The notes beneath the pieces are model-generated. The model worked only from the letters and a program-made list of their open reading frames with translations. It was not told where the DNA came from and did not search any database. Shown here in pieces: positions 1-7,668 of a DNA stretch of 64,000 bases (the stretch's first letter is position 1; every line of letters starts with the position of its first letter). Position numbers and translations under genes: made by a program. Source of the DNA: Pseudooceanicola spongiae (GTDB lineage Bacteria > Pseudomonadota > Alphaproteobacteria > Rhodobacterales > Rhodobacteraceae); NCBI RefSeq assembly GCF_014899185.1, contig NZ_CP045201.1, positions 4,131,501-4,195,500 of the forward strand. Direction: 5' to 3'.

Positions 1-117
1 GGTGTCCGGGCTGTCGTATGTCGCCGCATCGGGCAGATCGCGAAAACGGGTCTGTGCTGTCGCGGCGGAGGCCATCACCAGCCCGGCGCCTGCGGTCAGA
101 AGCTGTCTGCGGTTCAT
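1..117 (-). CDS. Probable multicopper oxidase, N-terminal 39 codons only (runs off window)
   Basis: The window holds only the first 39 codons. They begin with a twin-arginine-like export signal (MNRRQLL followed by an Ala/Gly-rich stretch ending ASAATA), so the protein is probably exported folded. The start ATG overlaps the stop of the upstream TolC-type gene by 4 bp (ATGA), which suggests translational coupling in one operon. A multicopper oxidase is a guess from the Tat-like signal, the few residues after it and the usual partners of such TolC genes in Rhodobacterales; no copper ligand is visible. Another Tat-exported oxidoreductase is possible. Confidence 0.45.
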   Translation of the reverse strand, partial: MNRRQLLTAGAGLVMASAATAQTRFRDLPDAATYDSPDT

Positions 118-1529
118 TCGCGGGATCCTCCGTTGGAGCCGCCCCAGATGGCGGCAGTCATGTCGGCCTCGGCGCGCCAGTAGTCGGCCTTGGCCTCGGC
201 TGTGCTGAGTTGGGCCTCAAGCCCTTCGCGGGCGTCGGTGATCAAATCAAAGGTCGAGATCAACATGCCGTTGTAGGACCTCAGCGCGTCTTCATCGATG
301 ATACGGCGCAGCGGCAGGACAGCATCGCGCCAATGCTTTGCGACGTTGTACTTCCCAGTGACCGCAGCATGAGCAGACCGGGCCTCTGACCTTGCGTTTA
401 CGGCCTTTTGAGCAAGGTCGTTCGCGGCGCGCATGTATTCAATTTCGCCCCTGCGCGCGATCAGAGAGCCGGTGTCGTAGATCGGGATTTCGAACGTGAC
501 CTCCAGCACCGGCGACACCTCGGTTGTCCGGCTCGAGGGAGAGCCCGATCTTTCCGCCGTCGCGCCTGCGACGATAGACACGTCTGACAGCATGCGCGTT
601 TGTCCGGAAAGGCGGTACTCCTGTGCGACGGCCTCAAGTTCAAGCCGACCGATGGCAAGGTCGGTGCGGTGCTCCAATGTCAGCCGTTCCACATCCGACC
701 GCCCCGGCCTGCGCCCTGGCAGGCCCGGCAGTTGGTTTGGCACGTAATAGTCGATATCCGCGCCCCAAAGCCCCATCAGCCGGGTCAGCTTTTCTTTCGC
801 CAGTTGCGCCTCAAGCTTCGCGTCAGCGCGCTCAGCAGCCAGTTCGGCCGTAAAGGCATGTTCGCGCGCCTGATCCGAACGGCTCATTGCCCCGGTGCGG
901 CCCAGTTCCACGGCAAGTTCAGACGCCGCATCCGCGGTGTCCTGCGCCCGCCCGATCAACGCGGCCGCCTCGAAGGCAGCAACGGTGTCGACCCAGGCCT
1001 GCCGGGTCTCGGTAGCCAGTGCGATAGTGGAGCCAAGCGCTGCGAACTGGGCCTGCCGGAATCGCGTCTCGGCAATATTCCGGCGCGGCTTCGCCGTCGC
1101 CGCCTCCAGGATCGCCCCGGTCACTGATGCCTCCAGAGAGCGCGCCAGCCCGACCTCGCCGATACCCGAGATGGTGACGCCAAAGGTCGGCACGGGACCA
1201 CGCGCGACCTCCCATAGATCGGCCGCTGAAAGGCCAAGATCGCCGTAGGCAGCCTGAAGTCCCCGATTGTTCATCAGCGCCACCTGAACGGCAGTGTCCG
1301 GCCCGATGGTCTTGCCATGCACCAGAGCGCGCGCCTTGGTCTCGTTGGCTGCCACCTCTGCCGCCGATTGCGCCCAGACGCCGACAGCGCCGGTGGCCTG
1401 CTGCGTGCCACTGGATACCAGAGAGTACCCCGCACGTGGGGCCGAGGCCTTTTGCACCAGCCCCGTGTCAGCACAGGCCGCCAAAGCAAGGGGGAGTGCT
1501 GCTGCGGTCATCTTCAAACCCCAGATCAT
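114..1529 (-). CDS. TolC-family outer-membrane efflux channel lipoprotein
   Basis: This 471-residue protein has a lipoprotein signal ending LALAAC (Cys19) and long helical, Ala/Glu/Arg-rich segments typical of outer-membrane efflux proteins. Such proteins form trimeric channels that export metals or drugs with an inner-membrane pump and adaptor. No pump or adaptor lies in the window; they may be beyond the left edge. The start overlaps the preceding small lipoprotein gene by 4 bp and the stop overlaps the next gene by 4 bp, so all three are tightly coupled. Met7 is an alternative start that would still leave a good lipoprotein signal. The substrate cannot be read from sequence; copper is inferred from context. 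Confidence 0.8.
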   Translation of the reverse strand: MIWGLKMTAAALPLALAACADTGLVQKASAPRAGYSLVSSGTQQATGAVGVWAQSAAEVAANETKARALVHGKTIGPDTAVQVALMNNRGLQAAYGDLGLSAADLWEVARGPVPTFGVTISGIGEVGLARSLEASVTGAILEAATAKPRRNIAETRFRQAQFAALGSTIALATETRQAWVDTVAAFEAAALIGRAQDTADAASELAVELGRTGAMSRSDQAREHAFTAELAAERADAKLEAQLAKEKLTRLMGLWGADIDYYVPNQLPGLPGRRPGRSDVERLTLEHRTDLAIGRLELEAVAQEYRLSGQTRMLSDVSIVAGATAERSGSPSSRTTEVSPVLEVTFEIPIYDTGSLIARRGEIEYMRAANDLAQKAVNARSEARSAHAAVTGKYNVAKHWRDAVLPLRRIIDEDALRSYNGMLISTFDLITDAREGLEAQLSTAEAKADYWRAEADMTAAIWGGSNGGSRE

Positions 1530-1744
1530 GAGGAGCCTCCCGGCGCTTGTGCGTCGTTCAGCCGTCGCCAGTCTTCTGGCTCGGCAATGGTGCGCAGGGT
1601 GTTTGCGACGCCCGGACCGGGTCGTGCAGCGCGCGACGTGGAGGGATCGGCCGCGCGGGTGAGCGGTGTTGCAACAGGCGGCGCATAGGGCTGCGCACAG
1701 CCCGCAAGCGCCAGCGGCACGGCGGCCGCAAACAGGATTTTCAT
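1526..1744 (-). CDS. Small lipoprotein of the TolC/metal operon
   Basis: This 72-residue protein opens with a short hydrophobic signal and a lipobox, LALAGC, with lipidated Cys16. The mature part is about 56 residues, rich in Pro, Ala and Arg, with no recognisable domain. It overlaps the TolC-type gene by 4 bp (ATGA), so it is probably co-translated with it and may assist channel assembly or metal handling at the outer membrane. The function is unknown. The lipobox and tight coupling make it a credible gene despite its size. Confidence 0.6.
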   Translation of the reverse strand: MKILFAAAVPLALAGCAQPYAPPVATPLTRAADPSTSRAARPGPGVANTLRTIAEPEDWRRLNDAQAPGGSS

Positions 1745-1804
1745 GGAATAACTCCGGAAGGGATCGGCAGTGCAGGCGCCTTACAGCGCCCTACGACATG
1801 TCGA

Positions 1805-2203
1805 TCAGGCCTTCGGAGGTCGGCGCAGTCCGTTCGGGTGGTTCAGCTCGGTCAGATCATCCGACGCCCAGGCATGAATTGCCCTGGAGCTGGACCCTGC
1901 GGTGACAAGGTCAAACGATGGCGTAGAGGCCTCGAAAAGGCACGCATGGTCGCAGCACACCAACGCCTGCGTGTCCGAAGTCCTGTCCTGTTTCGCATGC
2001 CCCGCATGAGAGGTACTTTCGACGTCGGCCTTCATATGGTCCGCATGCGTGGCCACGAGAGGCTGTCGATCCTGCTTGTCCTGCAGTGCTGCCCGCTGTT
2101 CACAGAGCATGTCTCCAGCCATAGCCATGGCTGCGACCGGAGAGATCGCGACCATGGAACCGGCCAGCGCCAGGAACATTGTGAGCAGGTATCGCTTCAA
2201 CAT
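1805..2203 (-). CDS. Met/His/Cys-rich secreted protein, possibly metal-binding
   Basis: This 132-residue protein has a clear signal peptide (first ~27 residues, ending PVAAMA). The mature part has scattered Met, His and Cys, including a THADHM stretch, SHAGHAK and a CCDHAC cluster near residue 85, which could bind a soft metal such as copper. It is the first gene of the minus-strand group and lies 60 bp upstream of the small lipoprotein gene. I recognise no family. Metal binding is inferred from composition and from the probable oxidase/TolC context. The ribosome binding site is weak, so the start is less certain. Confidence 0.5.
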   Translation of the reverse strand: MLKRYLLTMFLALAGSMVAISPVAAMAMAGDMLCEQRAALQDKQDRQPLVATHADHMKADVESTSHAGHAKQDRTSDTQALVCCDHACLFEASTPSFDLVTAGSSSRAIHAWASDDLTELNHPNGLRRPPKA

Positions 2204-2793
2204 GCCGGCATAGATGTCCGATCAGTTTGTATCTGGCAAGACACGAGTGCATGATATGACGTCAGAAAACAGAGATACGGGATATGACGGTTTCTCCGTG
2301 ACGCGACCTATGACGCGGTATCGAGGCGCGGACCCAAGGGATGGGGGCGAGCGTCGCACAGCTGGAAAAGGGGGGCTGATCGGGTCCGGGGTAATTCCGG
2401 CCAAGGGTGTCCAGAGGGAGCGGCGCGTCCCTCTGGCAGGTGTTTCGAAAGAGGGCAGCGCCTTCTTCGTCAGGGTTTCGAAAGGGGCGAAGCACCCTTC
2501 GCCGGAGAGACAAAACCGCAGGTTATGGCTAGTAGGTTCAAGCGTAGCGCCGAAGCGTAATGATTGCCCTGATCGGTTTCTTGATCGTCATAATTCCTGA
2601 ATCCGGGTCGATCCTTTGACAGCCATCGTGAGACTAGAGCCGTCACAGCCGTTGTCACGGGGCCGTCCCGTAACTGGTGAGCGTTACGCCGCTCCACCAC
2701 GCGTTCTCGGGAAAAGCAAGAATAAGGCAGATTAGGCGAGGGGAGAAGAAAAGGCCGCTAGGGACTTTCACGGGACGGGGCGATCCTAGTGAC
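2204..2793. other. Intergenic region between metal operon and relaxase gene; candidate oriT
   Basis: About 590 bases separate the divergent metal operon (minus) and relaxase gene (plus). No convincing gene is present; the short open frames have no start signal or recognisable protein. Close to the relaxase gene, 2654-2674 holds an inverted repeat (arms GTCACGGG and CCCGTAAC, one mismatch, 5-nt loop). The oriT of MobV-type elements usually lies just upstream of the relaxase gene, so this is the best place for a nick site, but the exact site is not identifiable here. Confidence 0.3.
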
Positions 2794-4119
2794 ATGAAGG
2801 ATTTGTGGCTCTCAGATACCGGCGCTGATGCCAACCCGCGCGCGGCTTCTCTCAGGCTGAAGTCGCGCTCGATGAGCCGCGCCTATGGCCAGCGTCGCCA
2901 TGATTTCCGCAAGGGGGTCCAGCCGAATTACGTGCAGGGGGAGCGGACACATCTGAACCGTGTGTTGCTTCAGCCCCGGCCCTTGCCGCTGATCCGTGAG
3001 GAGATCGAAACTGTGCGCCGGGAGCGTGGCGCGCAGAGGGCGCTGAAGTCCAACGCAGGCATTGTCACCGCAGGGATCATCACCTTTGGTCAGGAAGCTG
3101 CCTTGCTCTTCGAGGCCTTGTCCCCGGATGCACAGGATGCGGCGTTCCAGTCGCTCGCCCGGGCTGTGGCCGACCGGTTGGATACCCAGCTCGAGGCACT
3201 TTTGGTGCATTGTGATGAAGTGACGCTCCACGCCCATTTCGAACTGCGCGCCTATTCCAAGACGGGTATCCCGGTCAGCAAGATTGCTCTGGCTGGCGTG
3301 ATGTCCGAACTGCAGGACCTGACTGCCGAGATCATGGGGACCCATTGTCCGGGAATTGAACGCGGGACCAAAAAATACGATCGACTGGCGGCCGGGGCGG
3401 ATTACGCGGCGACATTGAACCGATCCGTCAAGCAGCTTCACAGGGATTTGCCGAAAGAGATCGCCGCGAAGGAGGCGAGCTTGGCCGAGCTGTCCGATGA
3501 AGTGATGCGCCTGTCGATCGCGCTTGAAAAGGATAAGGCCCGGGTCGCGAAGCTGATCGCGATGGCAGAGCGCACAGCCAAGGAAGAAAAGCGCCTGGCG
3601 ACCTATACCGAGCGCCTTAAGAAGCGCGTTGTGGCACTAAAGGTTGCGGAAAAAGCAGTGCAGGAAGGCGAAGCACGCAACCAGCGCCGGACCGATGCAA
3701 TCATTCAGATCCAGAAAGAGCAGGATGCCCGCCAGTCCACACAAGAGGCCGCAGATGCCCTACTCCTTGATCGCGCTGCCACACTGGAGACGCAGGAGGC
3801 ACAAGCCCGCTGTGACGCCGCCGCACTGGAGGCCGTGACGCGAGAGCTGGCCGAGAACACGGTGGGGCACACAGACGGTCGCCTTACTCTGCAGGACCCG
3901 ACTCCCATGCTCCGTGCCTCGCTGCCCATGCGCAAGCGCCTCGCGCAGGTGATGCGCCAGCACCTCGACTTGCGGGCGGCGCTTGTGGATCGGATGGCTT
4001 TCGTGGATCAGCTGATGACCCGTGTGACGAGATGGCTCAAACGGGACGATCTGCCCGCCGACGCCCGGCAGGAAGCCGAAGAGATCCGCCAGAAGCGGGA
4101 CGAAGGTCCGGGTTTTTAG
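2794..4119 (+). CDS. MobV/Pre-like plasmid mobilization relaxase
   Basis: With the ATG at 2794 the product has 441 residues. Residues 139-151 read HCDEVTLHAHFEL, matching the HxDE...HxH metal-binding motif of MobV/Pre relaxases, which nick oriT DNA to start conjugative mobilization. The N-terminal part has an ERTHLNR stretch like the conserved N-terminal motif of that family. From about residue 215 to 350 it is a long charged coiled coil, also typical. A GTG at 2677 would add 39 residues without homology-like features, so 2794 is preferred, though neither start has a strong ribosome binding site. It marks the region as a mobile or formerly plasmid-borne element. Confidence 0.7.
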   Translation: MKDLWLSDTGADANPRAASLRLKSRSMSRAYGQRRHDFRKGVQPNYVQGERTHLNRVLLQPRPLPLIREEIETVRRERGAQRALKSNAGIVTAGIITFGQEAALLFEALSPDAQDAAFQSLARAVADRLDTQLEALLVHCDEVTLHAHFELRAYSKTGIPVSKIALAGVMSELQDLTAEIMGTHCPGIERGTKKYDRLAAGADYAATLNRSVKQLHRDLPKEIAAKEASLAELSDEVMRLSIALEKDKARVAKLIAMAERTAKEEKRLATYTERLKKRVVALKVAEKAVQEGEARNQRRTDAIIQIQKEQDARQSTQEAADALLLDRAATLETQEAQARCDAAALEAVTRELAENTVGHTDGRLTLQDPTPMLRASLPMRKRLAQVMRQHLDLRAALVDRMAFVDQLMTRVTRWLKRDDLPADARQEAEEIRQKRDEGPGF

Positions 4120-4416
4120 GGGCGCTGTGTTGGGCGTTTGGTAGGAGGGGCCATGCTGACGAGGGCGCTTCGGTGCGACGTTCGCCCCGCTCCGACATAC
4201 CGCCCATGTTCTTGTGGCGCTCATCGTCGTGCAGAAGATAGTCGTTTCGAACATTTCGAAGCGGGAAATAGTCGCCGTGAAAAGGCTGCAAACGCCGCAT
4301 GAACGGCCCGCCGTCCTTCTGGATAAGCGCCTCGGCGCGGGTGCGAGCAGGGATAAACGTTTGCCTGCTGTTTTCAGCCCAGAGGCGTCGACGGGCTTGT
4401 GTTGGCAGGTGCCCCC
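4120..4416. other. Intergenic gap between convergent relaxase and integrase genes
   Basis: Nearly 300 bases lie between the stop of the relaxase gene (plus) and the stop of the integrase gene (minus). I find no convincing coding sequence and no strong stem-loop with a T-tract. Short open frames here have no ribosome binding site and no recognisable protein. Confidence 0.5.
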
Positions 4417-6459
4417 TCAGAAAAGGCGCGGCAACGTCCTGACAGCGGCGTAGAGCGGCCCGAGGGGCTGTTCCGGACGCCGGTAGGTGGTCAGGTTCAC
4501 CCCCAATGGCGTGTGCCCCAGCAGGTCCATCCTATCCATTTCGGAAACGACTTGGGTGGTGCCATCTTCCTGCCGCAAGGTCACAAGATGGTCGTTCACG
4601 TAGTGTCGGAACCCATGACAGGACAGCCCGCGCGGGTTACCATTGAGACTCAGCTCGAAACTCCTGCGCAGCGGGTAGTCCAGACTGTCTGCGAACTTCT
4701 TGTCGTAGAGGACTTCACCGCCCTTGGTGGAATGGGCCAGGCGACGGCGATCCTTTGGAAGCGCCTCGGGGAAAAGGGCGACCAAGTTCCGCTTACGGCA
4801 CTTGCTGACGAACTCTGCAAAGCCGAGCTCGATGACATGCGGGTGCAGGGGGACGCGCCGCGTGCTGGCCAAAGTCTTCAGGCCGCGCATGTGGTTGGGC
4901 CGAATATGGACATAGGGAATCCCGCCCTCTTCCCCAAGATCACCGACCAGCAATCCGGCGATCTCGCTGCGCCGTGCGCCCGTGTAGGCCAGCAGCAGGT
5001 TGATCCAGTAGTGATGATCCCTGAGAACCACTTTCCCGGGCACATGCCGCCGCCCGCGTGACTTGCAGCCCTGCCAGAGGGTGTGGCTGAAGAGTGTTCT
5101 CAGATCGTCCAGGGTGGGAACGGCGCGCATCTCGCTTGGGGCACGGGTTTCTTCAGGAACCAAGCCGCGCAGGTTCGGAACGAAGGTGCCGACGTTGCCT
5201 TCTGTTCTGGCGTGATGGATCAGGCTGGCGATCGCATTGATATGGCGTTCGATCGTATTTGGCGCAAAACCACAGGGCAGGCCAAGGCGCGTGGCATGTG
5301 TGATGGTCTCTTGGCTGGTCAGGTGGCGGTCTTCCTCCCTGCGCCAGTATTTCGTGGGCATCCGCTGCTTGATCAGTTTTGCAAAGCGGTCCAGATGGTG
5401 CTGGCGGATCTCGGACATGCGCTGCACGCCGGTGAGGTACATGAAGAGGGCGACCGAGGTCAGCTTCTGGTCCCGCGTGTTCTGATTGCCTTTGATGCGC
5501 CAGGTCATCCGAACGGCCGTACCTGCGATGTCGTCGCCGTAGGTGCGTTCGATCTCGACCGACTCTGCGAAGCCGTCAAAGCTATCGTCCTGCGGTTGTG
5601 CGCGTGCTGCGTTGATCTGGGCAAGGATCGACACGCCTGTCATCCTGCCTTCGATCAACGCGACGCCGGGCGTCAGTGTCGGGCGCGCCTGGGCCGGGGG
5701 GACCGGGGCGGGCATTGCGATTGGCGTCTGTACTTCGGGGGCGGGGCCTTCGGGCTCGGTCGGTACCGGCACAGGCGCGGGAGGGGTGATGCCGGCGGCG
5801 GCCTTCTGCATCAGGCTGCGCAGCAAGGACACGGCTGCCTCCTTCGCCTCATCACCCGCGTGCAGGGGAACGGCCTCCGCTGCTTCATGCGCTGCCATAC
5901 GTGCCTCGACGGCCGCCCAGCGAAGATGCAGCACATCAAGCTGGGACAGATCGCTCCTCGCGGTGGCGCGGGCCTGAACCTCGCGATTGAAAGCAGGTGA
6001 CAGGAACTCTCGGAACAACGTGCTCTGGATTTCGATGGCAGTAATCTGGTCGTTGGGGGCAAGCGTCTTCAGGCGCTCGGGCGCCATCTCTTCGCGCAAA
6101 CCATCCTCGACCATGCCGCGCAGCACGATCGTCTCCAGCTGATTCCGACGCGTCTTCTCGGCGGTCAGGCTGCCATCCATCCGCTCGATCATCCGAACCT
6201 GTGACACGGCATCCACGCAACGGCGCAGCTCGGCCTTGAAGAAGGCCGCCACCTCCGTGGAGGGCAATGTCTTATGTAGGTTCTCGTCGAGCATCCGGTC
6301 CATGCGTGCTGTGAGTTGCACACATATCTTAAGTGCCCCGGAGCGGTCCGTCGTCCCCAAGGAGACCATGAGGGGCATATGAGATGTGGATAACCCCGGA
6401 ATGCGGCGACGAAAGTAAAACCGTCCCGCCCGCGCGCACAGGTAGGGGATCGTGATCAT
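4417..6459 (-). CDS. Large tyrosine-type site-specific recombinase (integrase)
   Basis: This 680-residue protein would integrate and excise an element by tyrosine recombination. The C-terminal catalytic domain shows the expected signature: an Arg in YTGARRSEIAGL, the HGFRHY box (His-x-x-Arg type), and LLGHTPLGVNLTTY, giving the second His and the nucleophile Tyr. The N-terminus (YLCARAGRFYFRRRIP) resembles the DUF6538 segment often found in long alphaproteobacterial integrases. It is much longer than lambda Int because of an extra helical and Pro-rich middle. The start has a GGAG 8 nt upstream. The gene begins about 180 bp from the 3' end of tRNA-Gln, the classic arrangement for a tRNA-targeting island. 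Confidence 0.85.
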   Translation of the reverse strand: MITIPYLCARAGRFYFRRRIPGLSTSHMPLMVSLGTTDRSGALKICVQLTARMDRMLDENLHKTLPSTEVAAFFKAELRRCVDAVSQVRMIERMDGSLTAEKTRRNQLETIVLRGMVEDGLREEMAPERLKTLAPNDQITAIEIQSTLFREFLSPAFNREVQARATARSDLSQLDVLHLRWAAVEARMAAHEAAEAVPLHAGDEAKEAAVSLLRSLMQKAAAGITPPAPVPVPTEPEGPAPEVQTPIAMPAPVPPAQARPTLTPGVALIEGRMTGVSILAQINAARAQPQDDSFDGFAESVEIERTYGDDIAGTAVRMTWRIKGNQNTRDQKLTSVALFMYLTGVQRMSEIRQHHLDRFAKLIKQRMPTKYWRREEDRHLTSQETITHATRLGLPCGFAPNTIERHINAIASLIHHARTEGNVGTFVPNLRGLVPEETRAPSEMRAVPTLDDLRTLFSHTLWQGCKSRGRRHVPGKVVLRDHHYWINLLLAYTGARRSEIAGLLVGDLGEEGGIPYVHIRPNHMRGLKTLASTRRVPLHPHVIELGFAEFVSKCRKRNLVALFPEALPKDRRRLAHSTKGGEVLYDKKFADSLDYPLRRSFELSLNGNPRGLSCHGFRHYVNDHLVTLRQEDGTTQVVSEMDRMDLLGHTPLGVNLTTYRRPEQPLGPLYAAVRTLPRLF

Positions 6460-6528
6460 GACGACTGCTCCGTAGCTCAGTCATCTCTTCGGTCAGGTGC
6501 GACGTTTACCGGGCCGGGCGACGAGGCT

Positions 6529-6572
6529 GTGTCACCCCGTGTGTCACCTTGCGTGTAAACGCTTGTGTAACC
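6529..6572. repeat. Four 8-bp direct repeats with exact 12-bp period
   Basis: GTGTCACC (6529), GTGTCACC (6541), GTGTAAAC (6553) and GTGTAACC (6565) are spaced exactly 12 bp apart. They lie between the integrase start and the tRNA-Gln 3' end. This is where arm-type integrase or excisionase sites would be expected; iteron-like binding of another island protein is also possible. Confidence 0.7.
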
Positions 6573-6637
6573 TGTACCTCAAACCACCGCAGGCAAGAAC
6601 CTGAAGTATCTGATATCGCAATATTTCTTGAGTGAGT

Positions 6638-6712
6638 TGGCTGGGATGGTAGGATTCGAACCTACGGTACACTGTACCAAAAACAGTTGCCTTACCACTT
6701 GGCTACATCCCA
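6638..6712 (-). tRNA. tRNA-Gln (anticodon TTG)
   Basis: The reverse strand folds into a full cloverleaf: acceptor TGGGATG/CATCCCA, D arm GCC...GGC, anticodon stem ACTGT/ACAGT with loop TTTTGGT (anticodon TTG), and T arm GTAGG-TTCGAAT-CCTAC. The discriminator G is at 6641 and CCA is encoded at 6640-6638. It reads CAA, and CAG by wobble. Its 3' end faces the integrase gene, so it is the likely attachment gene of the island. Confidence 0.95.
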
Positions 6713-6723
6713 ACTTGGAGCGC

Positions 6724-6752
6724 TGATTACTCTGGACTTGCCGCGTGTTCAA
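6724..6752 (-). promoter_or_regulatory. Promoter of tRNA-Gln
   Basis: On the minus strand, TTGAAC (6752-6747), a 17-bp spacer and TAATCA (6729-6724) end 11 bp before the tRNA 5' end, fitting a sigma-70-type promoter. Confidence 0.6.
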
Positions 6753-6762
6753 CCCCTTTCGC

Positions 6763-6800
6763 ACGGAAAAATGCACGACATCGAAAGCTAATTTTTCCGT
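6763..6800 (-). repeat. Inverted repeat downstream of the SH3 protein gene
   Basis: Perfect 10-bp arms, ACGGAAAAAT (6763-6772) and ATTTTTCCGT (6791-6800), flank an 18-nt loop. They lie 83 bp beyond the stop of the minus-strand SH3 gene and before the tRNA-Gln promoter. It could end transcription of the SH3 gene, but it has no separate T-tract. Confidence 0.35.
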
Positions 6801-6882
6801 CCGCTTCTCCGCGGGCTCACCACAGGGGGCAGGGCCGCGCCGCAACCGTTGAAAATAAGAGAAACCGAGGCCGTGTCGCGGC

Positions 6883-7560
6883 TTACTCGCGGATCTCGTC
6901 GGCCATGACACCCCAGAGCGCGGTTTTCGGAGCCCAGCCTTTGTAGCCGGCGACGGAAACCTTGCACCAGTCGAGCGTGCATTCATCGAGATCGGCAATC
7001 ACCCCGGCTTCGAGCTTCGCGGTGATGCGGGAATCGCTGTCGGGACGGAACCGCAGCTCCAGCATGTCCTGTTCGACAAGCACCGTGCGATGCCCCGAGA
7101 TCAGCGCATAATGCACCCAGCCGCCCATGCCATCATGATCGCGGATCCGCCGCCAGTGGCCATATTCGGCGACCACCTCGACCGGCATGCCACGGCGCAG
7201 GAACTCCCAGTCGATTCGATGCGTCTTGCTGGGGCCCCGGCGCACATTGGTGCGTTCGGTCTTCATCGACAGAAACCGCGGCAGCGGCAGATTGGTGACA
7301 GGGCCCAGCACGGGGCCAGAGCCGTTGCTCTGCTCTGGGTCGGGCAGGGGGGCGGGCAGCACGCCGGGGATCGCACTGGCGGCGGCGCGGGTGTCCTCGG
7401 GGGCCATCAGCACAGGGGTATCGGGCACCGCGTCGGAGTCTGAGAATTCGGACGGGATATCGGGGCTTTCCTCGCCGGGCAGCTCTTCTGCCACCAGAAA
7501 GCCTGCGACCGAGAATAGGGATATGGACAGCGCAATCGCGCTCATTCGCCAAGGGCTCAT
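6883..7560 (-). CDS. Secreted or anchored bacterial SH3-domain protein
   Basis: The 225-residue product begins with a signal or anchor sequence (SAIALSISLFSVAGFLVA), followed by an acidic, Pro-rich linker. The C-terminal half from about residue 95 contains bacterial SH3 (SH3_3) repeats: a stretch with NVRRGPS, then WVHYALISG and WCKVSVAGYKGW. Such domains usually bind cell-wall peptides in the periplasm. I chose the ATG at 7560, which has AGG 8 nt upstream; 7545 and 7584 are in-frame alternatives. It is divergent from the dehydrogenase gene, 108 bp apart. The cellular role is unknown. Confidence 0.75.
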   Translation of the reverse strand: MSPWRMSAIALSISLFSVAGFLVAEELPGEESPDIPSEFSDSDAVPDTPVLMAPEDTRAAASAIPGVLPAPLPDPEQSNGSGPVLGPVTNLPLPRFLSMKTERTNVRRGPSKTHRIDWEFLRRGMPVEVVAEYGHWRRIRDHDGMGGWVHYALISGHRTVLVEQDMLELRFRPDSDSRITAKLEAGVIADLDECTLDWCKVSVAGYKGWAPKTALWGVMADEIRE

Positions 7561-7668
7561 TGTCGTCGCCTGTTCTTGCCTCATCAGCGCCAGAGTTCTT
7601 GTGCCCCCGGTCACTTTGCGCCACCTTGCCCCCAAAGCGCCTGATTGGGAAGCCGCCGGAGGAAATCT

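Noticed and set aside
2214..2600. Plus-strand open frame of 128 codons before the relaxase gene
   Set aside because: It has no ribosome binding site or recognisable domain and an irregular composition; probably not a gene.
6463..6500. GTAGCTCAG stretch resembling a tRNA D arm near the integrase start
   Set aside because: There is no acceptor, anticodon or T arm around it, so it is not a tRNA or a clear att fragment.
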